A stretch of DNA of 64,000 bases from Dichetophora obliterata (lineage: Eukaryota; Arthropoda; Insecta; Diptera; Sciomyzidae). Positions 24,170 through 35,819 of this stretch are shown piece after piece. The notes under the pieces were generated by a model. It saw nothing but the letters and a program-made list of their open reading frames with translations. It was not told where the DNA came from and searched no databases. The DNA lies in NCBI GenBank assembly GCA_963920525.1, contig OY986436.1, forward strand, positions 27,789,318 through 27,853,317, in the 5' to 3' direction. Position numbers and translations under genes: made by a program. Positions within the stretch are counted from its first letter, which is position 1; each line of letters starts with the position of its first letter.

Positions 24170-26125
24170 GTTTTTGCTCTAAGGCGAGTCCTTGATTGTT
24201 TGCATTATATTTCACTCAACTAAATTATTTTCCTGATAGATACATATCTTGTAAATATCTCTTATCAAAATCTATTTTGCCTAAGTGTGCACAGCTTTTC
24301 ATGAAATTTCAATTAAAAAATTGAAAATAAAAATTAAGACCCGCTAGCAAAACAATACTACAAAATACAGCTAAGTTCAAAATAATTAAACATGACTACT
24401 AAAAGCACACCAATTGAGACTGATTGAGTTTCTGCTATTTATGCAGTTGGCCAACTTTAAGCACCACATGCAAAATAAGCAAAAATAGAATTTAACGAAA
24501 ATACACAAGTAAAAAAAAAGCGGAACTGAAAACCATTTAATTACAAATAAAGTAATTTTTAATTGAATAGCCACTGGATGCCAGAAAAACCGATGGAGCA
24601 CATGATGATGGCTCAACTGCTGTTGCTGATGCTGCTCATGCTGATGCTGCACCAACAGAAGCCGTAGCACAGATCATTCACAATTGATGCAATTTCATCG
24701 ATTTCGTTTTAATTGCAAATTAATTGCTTAATCATTACACAGCAACAAATACACCACCAACACCAACACCAACAACAACAAAAACCCAACACTTGGTATT
24801 TACATTCGTTTGTTCATGTTGGTTACTGCTGCTGTTGTTGTTGTTGTTGCTGCTGCTACTACTGGTCTTTATTGTTGCTGTTGTTATTGTTGTTTCATTA
24901 CTTTGCAATCATTCACGTATGCTGAGTATTGATTACATTTTGGCAGCTAAAATAAAGATATTATTGACCATTTTGTTGCCTACTCTTAGGCGCTGGGTGC
25001 ATTTATGCGCAAGTATTTAAATTATACGCAAATAATGGTTAATTAAAAATCGAAAGGGAAATGTGTTTATGCCTTAAGTAAGACAGAACTGTGTAGGATT
25101 TTTTAAAGTTTTTTGTTTTTGGGTTTTTAAGCATTATTCCGAATCAGAGTTGAATAATAAATGCCTGTAGTGAAGTAGAGTAGAACATGGGGCAGTTAAC
25201 GGAACTCACTTAAGAAGCTTTGTACGTCTTAGCCAACATTAAGCTAAAAAAATATACATACAATTTAACCAAGCAACTTGTACATTATGTTGGCACAACA
25301 ACACAAGCAACCAATCATAAAATTGTTCACTTCTTGCTCATTTTAGTTTTTTTAAAGCGTACATAGTATCGTATCGTATAGTGTTTATTTTTTCATTCCT
25401 AAATTTTCTTTCTTCTCATGTCCTTGCTCGATAAAGTTTATTTTTCCATATTTAGCCATTTTGTGTCGGCTACAAAGCGTTAGCATCAGGTGTTGCACGT
25501 TGTGCAGAAGCTTATCTCGAATGATTTATAAACTACCAAGAGTGGTGAGGCCAAAGCTATTGTCATTGCATAAAATATGCTAACAAACAGAAAAATTGCA
25601 AAATGTAGTCAAAAAAGGAATCTCATAGATGTGGCTGGTGTGTACACTAAGGCAGGAGTTGTGCAGCTGCAGGCTAGCAAGGTCTTTTAAAATAGAATGT
25701 TCAATAGCAAAAAGTGCAGAATTTGTGCTTGTCTAAAATGCGAAGTAGTATCTAAATGTTTGCATGTAGAAATATATGACCTATGTGTATGGCGCCACGT
25801 ATGTATTTTTTGAGGAAGTTACACAAAATTGTGTTATCATTGCTACTAAAATTGCTAGGGTTTGTTTAAAATGAATGCTCTGAACAATAACAAGGACTAA
25901 ATCGAATAAATAAAATTAAATTTTTAGCATAAACTTAAACTACAACTACAACAACAGATACAACTACAACTTCAATTACATCTACAACACTAACAGTCCT
26001 CACAGCAGTCAGGTCTGTGCCCTGGGATGACTCGAGTCACTCGCCAAGGACTGTTACCCTTCCAAAACAGGTAATCAAATCGTACGTATTACACTATTTT
26101 CTATATCTCTTCTAACTGTTTATAT
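24170..26125. other. Intergenic DNA with CAG/CAA/GTT simple repeats
   Basis: CAACAC/CAACAA repeats lie at about 24750-24785 and a GCTGCTGTTGTT tract at 24828-24895; a CATGATGATGGCTCAACTGCTG-type patch is near 24600. These make short Gln/Leu-rich frames that are probably not genes. No other recognisable feature. Confidence 0.4.
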
Positions 26126-26197
26126 CCCTGCAAACATTTGGAAGACGATTGGAAGAGAAGTTGATTTTGCAAAGCACTTGCGATTCGCCCAAGGGTT

Positions 26198-26460
26198 CTT
26201 TGAAAGATGGATTGCTTTTCGATCGCCCAAGCGATGATTGTGCGATTAAAGAAAAATTTCTAAAATATTCCTTCATTCATTCCTGCGATTGTTGGAAGGT
26301 CGATTGTTTTTCGATCGCCCAAGTGATGAATGCGTGCTTCAAGAAAATCTCCAAAATCTTCCATCGCTCATTCCTGCAATCGTTGGAAGATGAATTGCTT
26401 TTCAATCGCCCAAGCGATTCAAGAAAAATCTCCAAAATCTTACCTCGAGATCGTTGGATG
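26198..26460 (+). repeat. Tandem repeat of about 92 bp, three copies
   Basis: The block GATCGCCCAAG recurs at 26221, 26313 and (as AATCGCCCAAG) 26404. Each copy is followed by a variable spacer and an AAGAAAAATCTCCAAAATCTT block. The plus-strand frame across it is open by chance of the repeat and shows no known domain. Confidence 0.7.
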
Positions 26461-26744
26461 ATAGTACTTTTTTTAAAATTTCAAAATATCCCAGCAAAAT
26501 TTTTGATGCAAATGTGACGTGCATTGTTAGGGACACTGCATCCAGAACACATTCTGTAGATTAAACAGTGCTTCTTCTTATTCGTATAAAAAAGTTATTT
26601 CAATAGGAATTCATATAAACTTCTGCAAGACATTCAAATGGCATTAAAAAAATAAACTGCCCATTACAGCCCTTGGAATTACTTTGACCTAGCTTCTGTT
26701 GATCAATTGTGTTGTGCGTGCTATTAAATGTTTGAACACAAATG

Positions 26745-26970
26745 ACCGAGAATTGAACCTACGTGTTTTATGCCAGCTCCGAACGGCTTATGATCTCAAG
26801 AAGGTTTACATGGCAATTTTTACTCTCTCATTGTCTGGAGAGAGGTGACGACTGAACAGAAAAATTAATTCAATTGAAAAAAATTTCTGTCTGAGCTAGA
26901 ATTGAACCGGGGCTACTGCGGTTCTTTAGCTTAGGGGCCACGCACTCTACGCACTAGGCTACGGTCACCA
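26745..26970 (-). repeat. tRNA-derived SINE, minus strand
   Basis: Read on the minus strand, a tRNA-like head has an A-box-like TAGCCTAGTGCG and a B-box GGTTCAATTC. It is followed by CTCAGACAGAAATTTTTTTC, a CACCTCTCTCCAGAC block, TTGCCATGTAAACCTTCTTG and GCCGTTCGGAGCTGGCATAA. The first 170 bp align with the plus-strand copy at 53461-53650, showing a dispersed family transcribed by RNA polymerase III and mobilised in trans. Confidence 0.75.
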
Positions 26971-27645
26971 TAAATACCACATGGCATTTAATGTCAACTA
27001 AAATAAAAAATTATATATAATTATGATATTTGCTTAGATTTTTTCCGTGGGATTTTTTAAGATCCCAATTAAACCCAACCACTTACTTTTTCCAACACCA
27101 AAATCGCGAGAATGTCGGGAAAAGGGATATTTTCACAGCGAATTGTTTTAATCCATTAACAAAAACCATTCTATTCCATTCCATTCTTAAATTTCTTCTG
27201 AAAAAAACCTTCTAGATTCCTTTCATTGAAGGGCTCAAAGAAATCTTCCATCGAAAAAGTTCTCGAAGCACTTCTAGAGAAGACTAAGGAAAGTATTACT
27301 TCCAATGACATACATACGTAAAAAGAATGCCTTCTGGGTATGAAAGTGGAAGGGATGAAATTCAAGACTTTCCCTTTCACTTTAGCTTCTTTTTTAAACA
27401 CTTTTTTTGCTGGGATACTTCTCCACTAAAAAAAAATCATCGAACAATTTTTAAGGAACTATTTTTTTTAATTGCTGTATGGAAACTGAAAATATTCATA
27501 TTCAGCACGATGTGCCATGGTCAATTTCTTTGTTAACCGAATATGATAAAAAATGTTGTCTGTAAAAAAACTTACAATTTTCAACAAAGACTCTTCGCTA
27601 TAAAAAGCAGAGAAACCTTTAAAGCGGTTCATTTGACACTCTTGT

Positions 27646-27890
27646 CGGTGAATTGCTTAGGATCTCTTTTGCCATTTCCTGTACAAATCCTTCTGCGAAT
27701 CACTAAGAATTTCCTTTGGCGATTCGTTTGGGACTCTTCCCAGTGAGTCGCTGTAAACCTCTCTAGGCAATTCGTTTGTGAATCTTCCCGGCGAATTGCT
27801 TATGAACCCTCTTGGCTATTTGCTTGCAACTCTTTCCAGCGAATTGCTTACGAACTTTTTAAGCGATTCGTTTGCGAATTTTCCAAAGGA
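27646..27890 (+). repeat. 24-bp minisatellite, about ten degenerate copies
   Basis: Units such as GCGAATTGCTTACGAACTTTT, GGCGATTCGTTTGGGACTCTT and GGCAATTCGTTTGTGAATCTT follow each other at a spacing near 24 bp. Copies differ by about a quarter of their positions, so the array is old. It lies just inside the right end of the element at 26126-28020. Confidence 0.7.
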
Positions 27891-28882
27891 ATAGTTTTTA
27901 TCGCCCCAGTTGCTTACAGTCGGCGGTACCTGGATGACTCCCAAATGAGCTCTCTGACAATTGTGTCATCTTAAAAGCGATTCGCTGGTGATTCTGAAGC
28001 GATGGAAAATGTTTGTAGGGCTATTTTCTATCTAATTGAGTCAGCAATATCGGCATACCTACTCAGATTACTTCTTCTATGTGTCGGTAGCATTGAATCT
28101 AACTTTGGTTCCAAGACACCGTCGTATATATGTCCGGTCTGCCAAATAGGGCTAACTCGAAAAAAAATTTTCGTTCTATGACGTGCGTGCAACCAATGAC
28201 TTTATATATGATGTCTGGGGCTTGGGTCTTATTAAAATTACAGCCCAGGCTTCAGATGTCCGAGCTGCGCACCTTTGCCTTTATAGCCGGCGCCTTCCGC
28301 AAGTACAGACAACCGGCCCAGAGTTTCTCATGACAACGCTGACATGTCGTGTGTGTCATAAGGAGATGAAGAAGACTGCAATGCCCGTACTTTATTTTTC
28401 GTGCGGGCAAAGACGTCATCAGCGATGCTCACGGCTGAGAAACTCTAGACTAGTACACGCCAGTATTCGTGGATCCGTGCTGTCGAAGAAGACAAGGAGG
28501 TGACACTGGTCACTAAAAGATTACGCAATCTGGTTCGAAAACCTGAAACCGGGTTCATGACTCCGTCAACAGTGATGCTGACCAAGCTCTCAGAGACCCC
28601 TCCACAGTTTACGCTACTACAATCCAGCAAACTCTAGCAACACAGCAAGAAGAATTCAAGATCCTGCAGTGAAATTGTAATGTTCATACAAGGAAGTTAA
28701 CAGTTAAGGAAGGAAGAGATTGTTGCTCTCCAGGATACAAAGATGACGAGAGGAAACACGTTGACCCACTGGCTATGCTTTAACATCATACGTCATGATC
28801 GTGATGAGAAAGCAGGGGGAGGGTTGGCCTTCCTATTACATGAGTCGGTCATCTTCAAATCTCTTGAACTAACGTCCAACGA

Positions 28883-29269
28883 ACGTAGGTGGCCTCGCGT
28901 AGGTGACTGTCGCTCAGGGGTGCCGGGTTCGAATTCTGGAAGGCCCATAACGCTTTAGCCTTTATTTAAAACACATCGAATCACATTTAAAGAAACTTTA
29001 AAACACATCGATTTATGACGAAAAGTTGTTGTTGGTAGTGGTAGGAAAAGTTAGTGGAGAGGAATGCTTAGTAACTTGATTTGACTGACGTCAAGGCATA
29101 ACAATTGCTTCAGGATTAATATCACAAGTTTCTACAGCTTCTGCCATATTAAGAACATCCTAAACAAAAGTTTGATTACTCTCTTCTTCCATTCTGTCGT
29201 ATCACAACGGACCAATAATATGGTCGAAGTGGGCTGGTCAATACTGGTACCACCTTAACTTAACCAAAT
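28883..29269 (+). mobile_element. tRNA-derived SINE inserted in the non-LTR element
   Basis: The tRNA-like head contains the B-box GGGTTCGAATTC at about 28925. The insertion is flanked by CTAACG(T/A)CCAACGA (28869-28882 and 29270-29283), a 14-bp duplication with one mismatch. Removing it rejoins the endonuclease reading of the host element (LTSNE... to ...FEVQGISVR in degenerate form), which confirms the boundaries. The tail is ACCTTAACTTAACCAAAT. Confidence 0.8.
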
Positions 29270-29347
29270 CTAACGACCAACGACGATCACTTTCGAAGTC
29301 CAGGGAATATCTGTCAGGGTTTGTGGACCGAAGTGGAGCTACTCAAT

Positions 29348-29731
29348 GGCCGCATTCAGCGCAGACAACTGTTGTGAACTGTAATGGTAGCGCTACCTTA
29401 GTGCGCGATGTTTTTCTCTGATTGTGTTGCTTCTCTACACTTCAGAAGTTAGTTTCAATTTAATTATATTTAATTTTTATGTAAATTTAATTCAATTGCA
29501 AAGGTTTCTCACTTAAACTTGCTGCGTCCTTTCTGTGTTTATTAACTAAATAGCGTCAGTAGCAGCATCTGACAGTTAACCAAACAGTTGTGTCCATGTA
29601 GCATAGAATTTGTTCGCTCGATTAGAAGGCATTCACTTCCTAATTAGTTTTAGTTAGCGCTCTCAAAATTCGACCATTCAGCGAATTTTCACGAAACAGT
29701 TGCGCAACTGTTGTCTGCTCTGAATGCGGTA
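29348..29731. mobile_element. MITE with GGCCGCATTCAGCGC ends, copy 1
   Basis: The left end is GGCCGCATTCAGCGCAGACA and the right end is its inverse, slightly diverged (GTTGTCTGCTCTGAATGCGGTA). It is flanked by AAT on both sides (29345-29347, 29732-29734). Subterminal GGTAGCGCTACC is a 12-bp palindrome. Removing the element and one AAT joins CTACTCAATGTTCACATC, restoring the surrounding endonuclease frame. A 3-bp duplication suggests a PIF/Harbinger-like relative, but this is inference. Confidence 0.8.
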
Positions 29732-31589
29732 AATGTTCACATCTCTTCTGTACCAGTATGAAGAGCTGGACATAAAGCCAACATATAATTCCTCCTTGAA
29801 GGCAACAATCGCATGGTAATAGGTGACTTTAACGATTACCACAACAGCTGCTACTCAGAACTTGGCTGTGACTCAAGAGGTTACTCTCTGTCGGGTCAAA
29901 CTGACAGCACATGTTTTTGTGTTATCAATGAAAAACACCCCATAACTTCAAGAGCTCTACAGATTTGTCGATTATCAGCTCCTAACTTGCTCCTTATATC
30001 ACATGGCTCGAAACTACGATCACATCCTGATCACCACAAATTTCACCAAAAATGCTGACTTCGTGACATACGAGGATACCTTCGTTAACTGTCGGAGAGC
30101 CGATTAGAACAGTATCAAAAGTATACAGAGGCCAAGTTTACTGCACTACCACCGCCAATAACAGCGAGCAAAAGCGAGTATTGCTCTCCGCGGGCAAAAG
30201 ATTAATTTCCTCAGGTTTAATCCCCAAAATATGACCAAACTTCCCAGTAGAGGCTTAAGGCGACAGCACTTAGAGGACTCGTAGATAGGCTTTAAGTTTT
30301 TGTGGAATACTACAAAGAGCATGTCAAATCCCCGCAGAAGCAATTTAACCACTATCTCCTTTGGAGATACAACGCTGCTTGACTCCAAAAAGTGTCCCGC
30401 AGCCACAACAGACAGTCTCTTTATCACTTCTTCACTTCAGACAAGAGCGAACGCAGTTTGCAGCTTAAGTTGAGTTCGTTGGAAGCAGGTAATGAAGTAC
30501 TTAGCTTCAGCGCCGATTATGTCCTCAATGCCATCAGAAATTAAAAAATTCGACGACAGTGGGTTCCAATAGACTTGCCACCGTTATGCTGAAGTATCTG
30601 AGCAGGAGCTGAGTACATATCCAACGGTCTTAACATAAGCGTTAGCAGGTTGAAAATTCCGGACACACAGAAGCTTGGTAGAATTATCCCAATTACCAAG
30701 CCTTGAAAGCCACAGAATTAGGGCAGCTCATATAGACCGATTAAGCTCTTTGCGCCGCAGGTGAAGATCCTGAAGGCACTCATCCTACCTCACCTAAGGA
30801 AACACATCCCCTTTGCAAAGCATCAGCACGGCTTCCACTCGGGGCGCAGCACAACAAAAGCGTTATGTGAAATATTCACAACCAATGCTAATGGACTCAA
30901 TAGCGTCCGCCCCAATGAGAGGACCATGTTGATAGTATTAGACACTGCTTCAAGATGTGCTTGACACCTATCTGACCAACAAACTCAAAAGGCGGATTGC
31001 TAACTATATGTCAGGCAGGCAATCTTACGTGTATTTTAGGGGGCAAAGTCTAAGCTGAAAAAGCTTCAACAAGGTGTTCCCCAAGGAGGAGTGCTATCCC
31101 TGCACTTCTTCAACCTTTACGAATCGAAGATTCCTGATCCTTCTCCCGAAATAAAATGCACGGCTTATGCTGACAGCTGCACAATTCTTGCGACTGGAAA
31201 TGTCTAGGGGACAGGGTGAATGGATAACTACCGATGTTAAATAAGTATTTCAATGGCAGTAACTTGCGGTTATCAGCATCTAAGTTGACGATCACACTAT
31301 TCATGTCTTGGATTAAAGAGGTAAACAGGACACTTGATATCAATATAAATGACCAGAGTGTACCGATCGAGAAGATGCCAAAAATCCTTGGAGTTACCTT
31401 CGACAGTCTGTTTACATTTGCCAAGCACGCTGAGGAAACCCAGAATGGTCACACGAGTGAAACACAGAAATAGATTCCTCAAAGCCTTAGCAGACAGCAC
31501 CTGGGGCAAGGATAAAGAGACGATTGTGACAACATATAAAGCAATCGGTTGTTCCTTGATTGACTATGCCGCACAATGGTTAAAAATTG

Positions 31590-32535
31590 GAAAAAATATG
31601 AAAATTTATAACTTCTTATGACCGATGTTAAATTTTTTATTTCTTAAAAATTGTCTAATTAGCATGTTTCAAAAAGGTTTTGGTGAAATCTTTACAGGAT
31701 TTTTGTACAGAAACCACCAAAGTTGTTATATAATAAAGCGTTCAATATATTCTTGGGAACAAGAGGTATATTCAAATTAAATAACATGTGAACCACTGAA
31801 AAAGTGTGGTTTAGTTTTTTTAGTCTTAAAGAAATAATATGAAATAAGAAACTTACTTAGAATTTATCGTACTTTTTTAAGCCAAATAACTTTTTATATA
31901 TCAAACTCCAAAAATAGTTTAATGCCATTTTTGTCAGAGAATAACTATCTTCCTGTGTCGACCGGTGTGCGCTCGTTTAGATAAGCATCATTATTGGATT
32001 TATACTAAAACTAAAAAAAATATCTGCCAAAACTTGCCAAAACAGTTTTATGACAGAAAAACCAAATGCGTGTTGTGTAAAAAATCGAGTTTTATTGATT
32101 TAAATTATAGTTTTTTGTAGCATTCTCTTAGGCTTAGATTGAGAAGGTGAAACACATAAATAATAAATACATATATTTATAATAAAACCGCTATTTCATA
32201 TTGTTAAGATGCTATGCAACGATAAAGCTGCAATTTGTAAAAAGTACACTTTAGAAAAATTTTTTCAATTCTGCGCATAGATATATATCTCCATACCGAG
32301 TTATTTTGAAATGAGGCCAATATGAAGGAAAATATGGCGTTTTAAATTTTCTTATTGTATGGAAGGTGGGCGTGGTTGTGGACGAGTTAAACTTTTTTTG
32401 CTATATGGTTTTATATTTTTAAATCTAACTCACATGCAATATTTTATTACTCTACGACTATTATTTCTATTTATTGAAATTTTTTGTATGGGGCCAAACC
32501 ACTGTGTGCTGCACCAATTTGACCCCCCCATATGT
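31590..32535. other. Non-coding insertion in the decayed non-LTR element
   Basis: The homology to the C-terminal region stops near 31585 and resumes near 32536. The intervening 0.95 kb is AT-rich with a GGTGGGCGTGGTTGTGGAC patch near 32365 that looks like a dispersed repeat. I see no ends or duplication that define it as an element. Confidence 0.45.
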
Positions 32536-33160
32536 CAGTGAGGTACAGTGGAGAAACATTCAGTGCAAAATACAGTATAAAGAGTAGCCACAGGCTGCCA
32601 TTCAATTACTCCCGGAGAAAACCTTCACCAGGAGGTGAAGATATTGCAATCATGTCATCACTGTGCTCTAATCAGTAGTCAATTTGTGTTTAGGTGCAAG
32701 ATGATAGACCACCCGAACAACGGTGCTACCAGCAGAGTCCCTGCGTTAAAGAGATGGGCACCTATTACGCACAACTTAAGAAAAGAGCGAGTGGATATCG
32801 CAGGCTATACCAACAAAATAAATAATGAAGCCATGGCCAATGGCATGGTCTCAATCAACACGGGCGCATTGTCGGAGACTTTAAGCACCTTTGTATGCAG
32901 TGTGGTCCTTCGTAGGAGACCTCCTCTCCATTTATGAGGAAGAGAGATCACTCCCAGCAGAAACTAGATCCATACTTTCCCAACTCCGACCACGACATCG
33001 CGGACGTATGTCCCCACTGCGGCATCGCACAGCATACGACACGTCATATTTTCGTTTAAACCAACAGACCTAACGACCTTGTCCCTTGGGACCGAGCCGG
33101 TCGAGGCAGCTCACTTCCTTGACTGTAGAGTTTTGATCCAGTGCCCACCTATTTAATCCC

Positions 33161-33999
33161 ATATTGTGTTCGTCCATTCGTTTTCACAATACCAGTAGCT
33201 CGTTCCTGTAACTCGTAGCGATCGTAGTTACCGACTCATATTACCGTTTTGACGTCACTCTGATGTCACTCTCACGTGCAATGTTTCTATACGTATCTGA
33301 ATCGATTTCTGTTCGATTCGTTCGTTCCAAATCGATCAGCTATCACATGTTCCGATTTCATTTCAATGGAACCTTTTAAAAAAGTGTTTCTGTACGTTAA
33401 GTGAATCGATAACAATGAGTAACTTTTCTCACTGGCTTTGCGGCAAGTGAGAATTCTATCGATTTATCTAATGTCAGTAATGTTGTGTATTATTAAGTTA
33501 TAAGTACTCGAAATATACCTTTTAAAATGGTAACTTTTATATGAGTCGAATTTTTTACGGATTGAAATATTTCATTCTTCTCAAAAAACGTTTTAGTTTA
33601 AAATGTAATTCAATTTATAAATAAAGCCTATTTACATAAAAGTAAAAAATTTGATCAAAACAGTATATGTTTGAGCTATGAAAAAGTACCCGGTTGCATA
33701 TATTTGCTAAGTTTTTGCTGCACTGCACTAAGTGAACAATTATTGACATTCATAATCGTTGATTATTTCCGCAACCATTAATACACATCATTATAACATA
33801 ATTAATTTTCTTAAAGTGCAAATATTCACTTTTTATTCACATAGCACCTATTTATTATAAAGTTTTAGCGCAACTAAAACCAATATATTCGAGTAAATAG
33901 CTGCTTGTCATTTGACTCAATTTCGCAAATTTTCTTTTCGATTTGTGTTATTTTTCATCACGGCCAGAGTTTTTATCGATTTAAAAGTACAGAAACATT
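33161..33999. other. Intergenic DNA with one end of an inverted pair
   Basis: CCAGTAGCTCGTTCCTGTAAC (33190-33210) is matched in inverse orientation at about 34508-34528, enclosing the MITE copy 2. No gene is recognised; several GATCGAT/TCGATTC motifs occur at 33300-33460. Confidence 0.4.
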
Positions 34000-34434
34000 G
34001 GCCGCATTCAGCGCAGACAACAGTTGGCAACTGTTATGTAAAAATTCGCTGAATGATACATATTTGGTAGCGCTAACTAAAACTGATAAAGTAGCGAACG
34101 CCTCTTAATCGAGCGAACAAATTCTATGCTACATGAACACAACTGTTTGCTTAACTGTCAGATGCTGTTACAGACGCTGTTAAATTAATAAACGCAGTAA
34201 GAATGCAGCAAATTTAAGTGAGAAACCTTTGCAATTGAATTAAATTTGCATAAAAATTAGATTGAATCTAACTTCTGACGTGTAGAGTAGCAACACATTC
34301 AGAGAAAAACATCGTGAGCTAAGGTAGCGCTACCATTACAGTTCACAACAGTTGTCTGCGCTGAATGCGGCCATTGTGAACTAAGGTAGCGCTACCATTA
34401 CAGTTCACAACAGTTGTCTGCGCTGAATGCGGCC
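34000..34434. mobile_element. MITE with GGCCGCATTCAGCGC ends, copy 2
   Basis: Same family as 29348-29731 but in the opposite orientation. It is flanked by ATT (33997-33999, 34435-34437). The right end is duplicated in tandem: one terminus ends at 34372 and is followed by a second copy of the last 60 bp (34381-34434) containing GGTAGCGCTACC and the full inverted end. Both termini are next to ATT, so either could have served in transposition. Confidence 0.82.
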
Positions 34435-34531
34435 ATTAGTTGTCAGGAAATCGGTAACTAGGGATCGATAACGGCTGATGTCACACAAATCGGTAATTTG
34501 ACGATTTCGTTACAGGAACGAGCTACAGGTA

Positions 34532-35465
34532 CAGCTGTGTGCAAAATAATAGTAGTGGGATTAATTTTTGCGCCGCCGTGCTTAACAGTTCTAAGAACAT
34601 ATTTGGGGTTATATTCTGCGTTTTTCGGTCTTCGAACATACTGTCTGGACCCGGGCGTGCCAAAAAGTACAACTTTGGACTCATCTGTCCACAAAATATT
34701 ATGCCATTTTGACACTGGCCACTCCAAATGAGAACGCGCAAATTTTAATCTGTTTTGGACGTGTCTTGAAGTCAACAAAGGCACCTTTCTAGGACATCTG
34801 CCAAACAGATTTTGCTTTTTAAGACTTCTGCGGATAGTTGAAGTATGAACTTCCAATTCTAAATCCTGCTTAAGCTTGGAAGATGTCAGAAATGGATCAT
34901 TCCGTACCATTCGCTTCATGCTCATTACCTCAAAACGCTGTATTTTAGTCTTTCGACCGCGTGTTTCTGGCTTTTCTTCCCACTTTTTGCAATTGGCAAT
35001 CACTGTTGGGGAGCACCCTACAGTATCTTGAATAAATTTGTAAGTTTTACCTTCTGATAATAATTTTTTTATAAGTTTTCTCATTTCAGGAGTACAATGT
35101 TTTCCGCGGCCCATTTTGACTTAAATATATTTTTTAAGTTATTGAAATTAATTTTATTTGATCAAAAGTAATAACTTACCAATTCAACAGAAATATCTTA
35201 GCTAAAATATTGAAAGAAATATGATTTAAAAAAAAAACACGTGGCACTACTATTATTTTGCACAGATTTAAAACTATACAATTCCGAAAAACTAACGGGA
35301 ATTGGATAAAGCCATTAGAAAGGGACAACAATACAATTACAATTGTTGAATCACAGTAACAGTGTTGCCATATCAGCATTTTTTTTTTTATAAAATCAGT
35401 AACGGCTATTTTTTAATAGAATTTTAAAAAACTTTGACGCACTACTATTATTTTGCACACAGCTG
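34532..35465 (-). mobile_element. Tc1-like transposon with internal deletion
   Basis: The ends CAGCTGTGTGCAAAATAATA(GTAGTG) at 34532-34557 and the inverse at 35440-35465 are identical over 26 bp and sit between TA dinucleotides (34530-34531, 35466-35467). An inner repeat of the end (GCACTACTATTATTTTGCACA) lies at about 35244-35264, about 195 bp inside, giving the IR/DR layout. The left inner repeat is missing because the deletion removes the transposase C-terminus and part of the left arm. Confidence 0.9.
34566..35114 (-). pseudogene. Tc1-like transposase, C-terminally deleted
   Basis: The ATG at 35114-35112 opens MGRGKHCTPEMRKLIKK, followed by a DNA-binding helix-turn-helix region (CSPTVIANCKKWEEKPETRG, second HTH with TSSKLKQDLEL and STIRRSLKK). 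The start of the catalytic domain has LWTDESKVVLFG, containing the first Asp. The frame then reaches TVKHGGAKI and runs directly into the left terminal repeat, so the second Asp and the final acidic residue are absent. About 183 of an expected roughly 340 codons remain, open without stops. It could at most give a DNA-binding fragment; whether it is expressed cannot be told. Confidence 0.88.
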
Positions 35466-35487
35466 TATGTAATTATCTTCTGCAGCG

Positions 35488-35812
<325 letters not shown>

Positions 35813-35819
35813 TACTTTC

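Larger units (their letters stand above)
26126..28020. mobile_element. Element with CCCTGCAAACATTT inverted ends and tandem arrays
   Basis: The left end CCCTGCAAACATTT (26126-26139) is matched by its inverse AAATGTTTGTAGGG ending at 28020 (one mismatch). CTATTTTCTAT directly follows the right end and also occurs at 26094-26104, about 21 bp before the left end; it could be a target duplication if the left boundary is further out. Both ends carry tandem arrays built on a CGATTCGCCCAAG or GCGAATTGCTT theme. A SINE sits inside at about 26745-26970. No transposase is visible, so this may be a non-autonomous element. Confidence 0.5.
28110..33160 (+). pseudogene. Very decayed non-LTR retrotransposon (endonuclease, RT)
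   Basis: The plus strand holds a C/H-rich region (CHKEM...SCGQRRHQRC, near 28355-28430) ending ORF1, then the endonuclease start (IVALQDTK) and GGGLAFLLHESV near 28815. After interruptions, the endonuclease resumes with VIGDFNDYHNS. The RT is recognisable as HQHGFHSGRSTTKAL, LTNKLKRRIANYMSGRQSY and TAYADSCTILATG, where the catalytic YADD reads YADS. A C-terminal region with CPHCGIA...DTRHIF lies near 33010-33060. Frames change repeatedly. Three insertions interrupt it: 28883-29269, 29348-29731 and about 31590-32535. The clade is uncertain; a Jockey-like group is likely. Confidence 0.8.

Noticed and set aside
24713..25020. Gln- and Leu-rich plus-strand frames
   Set aside because: They come from CAACAC and GTTGCT simple repeats; no start context or domain supports a gene.
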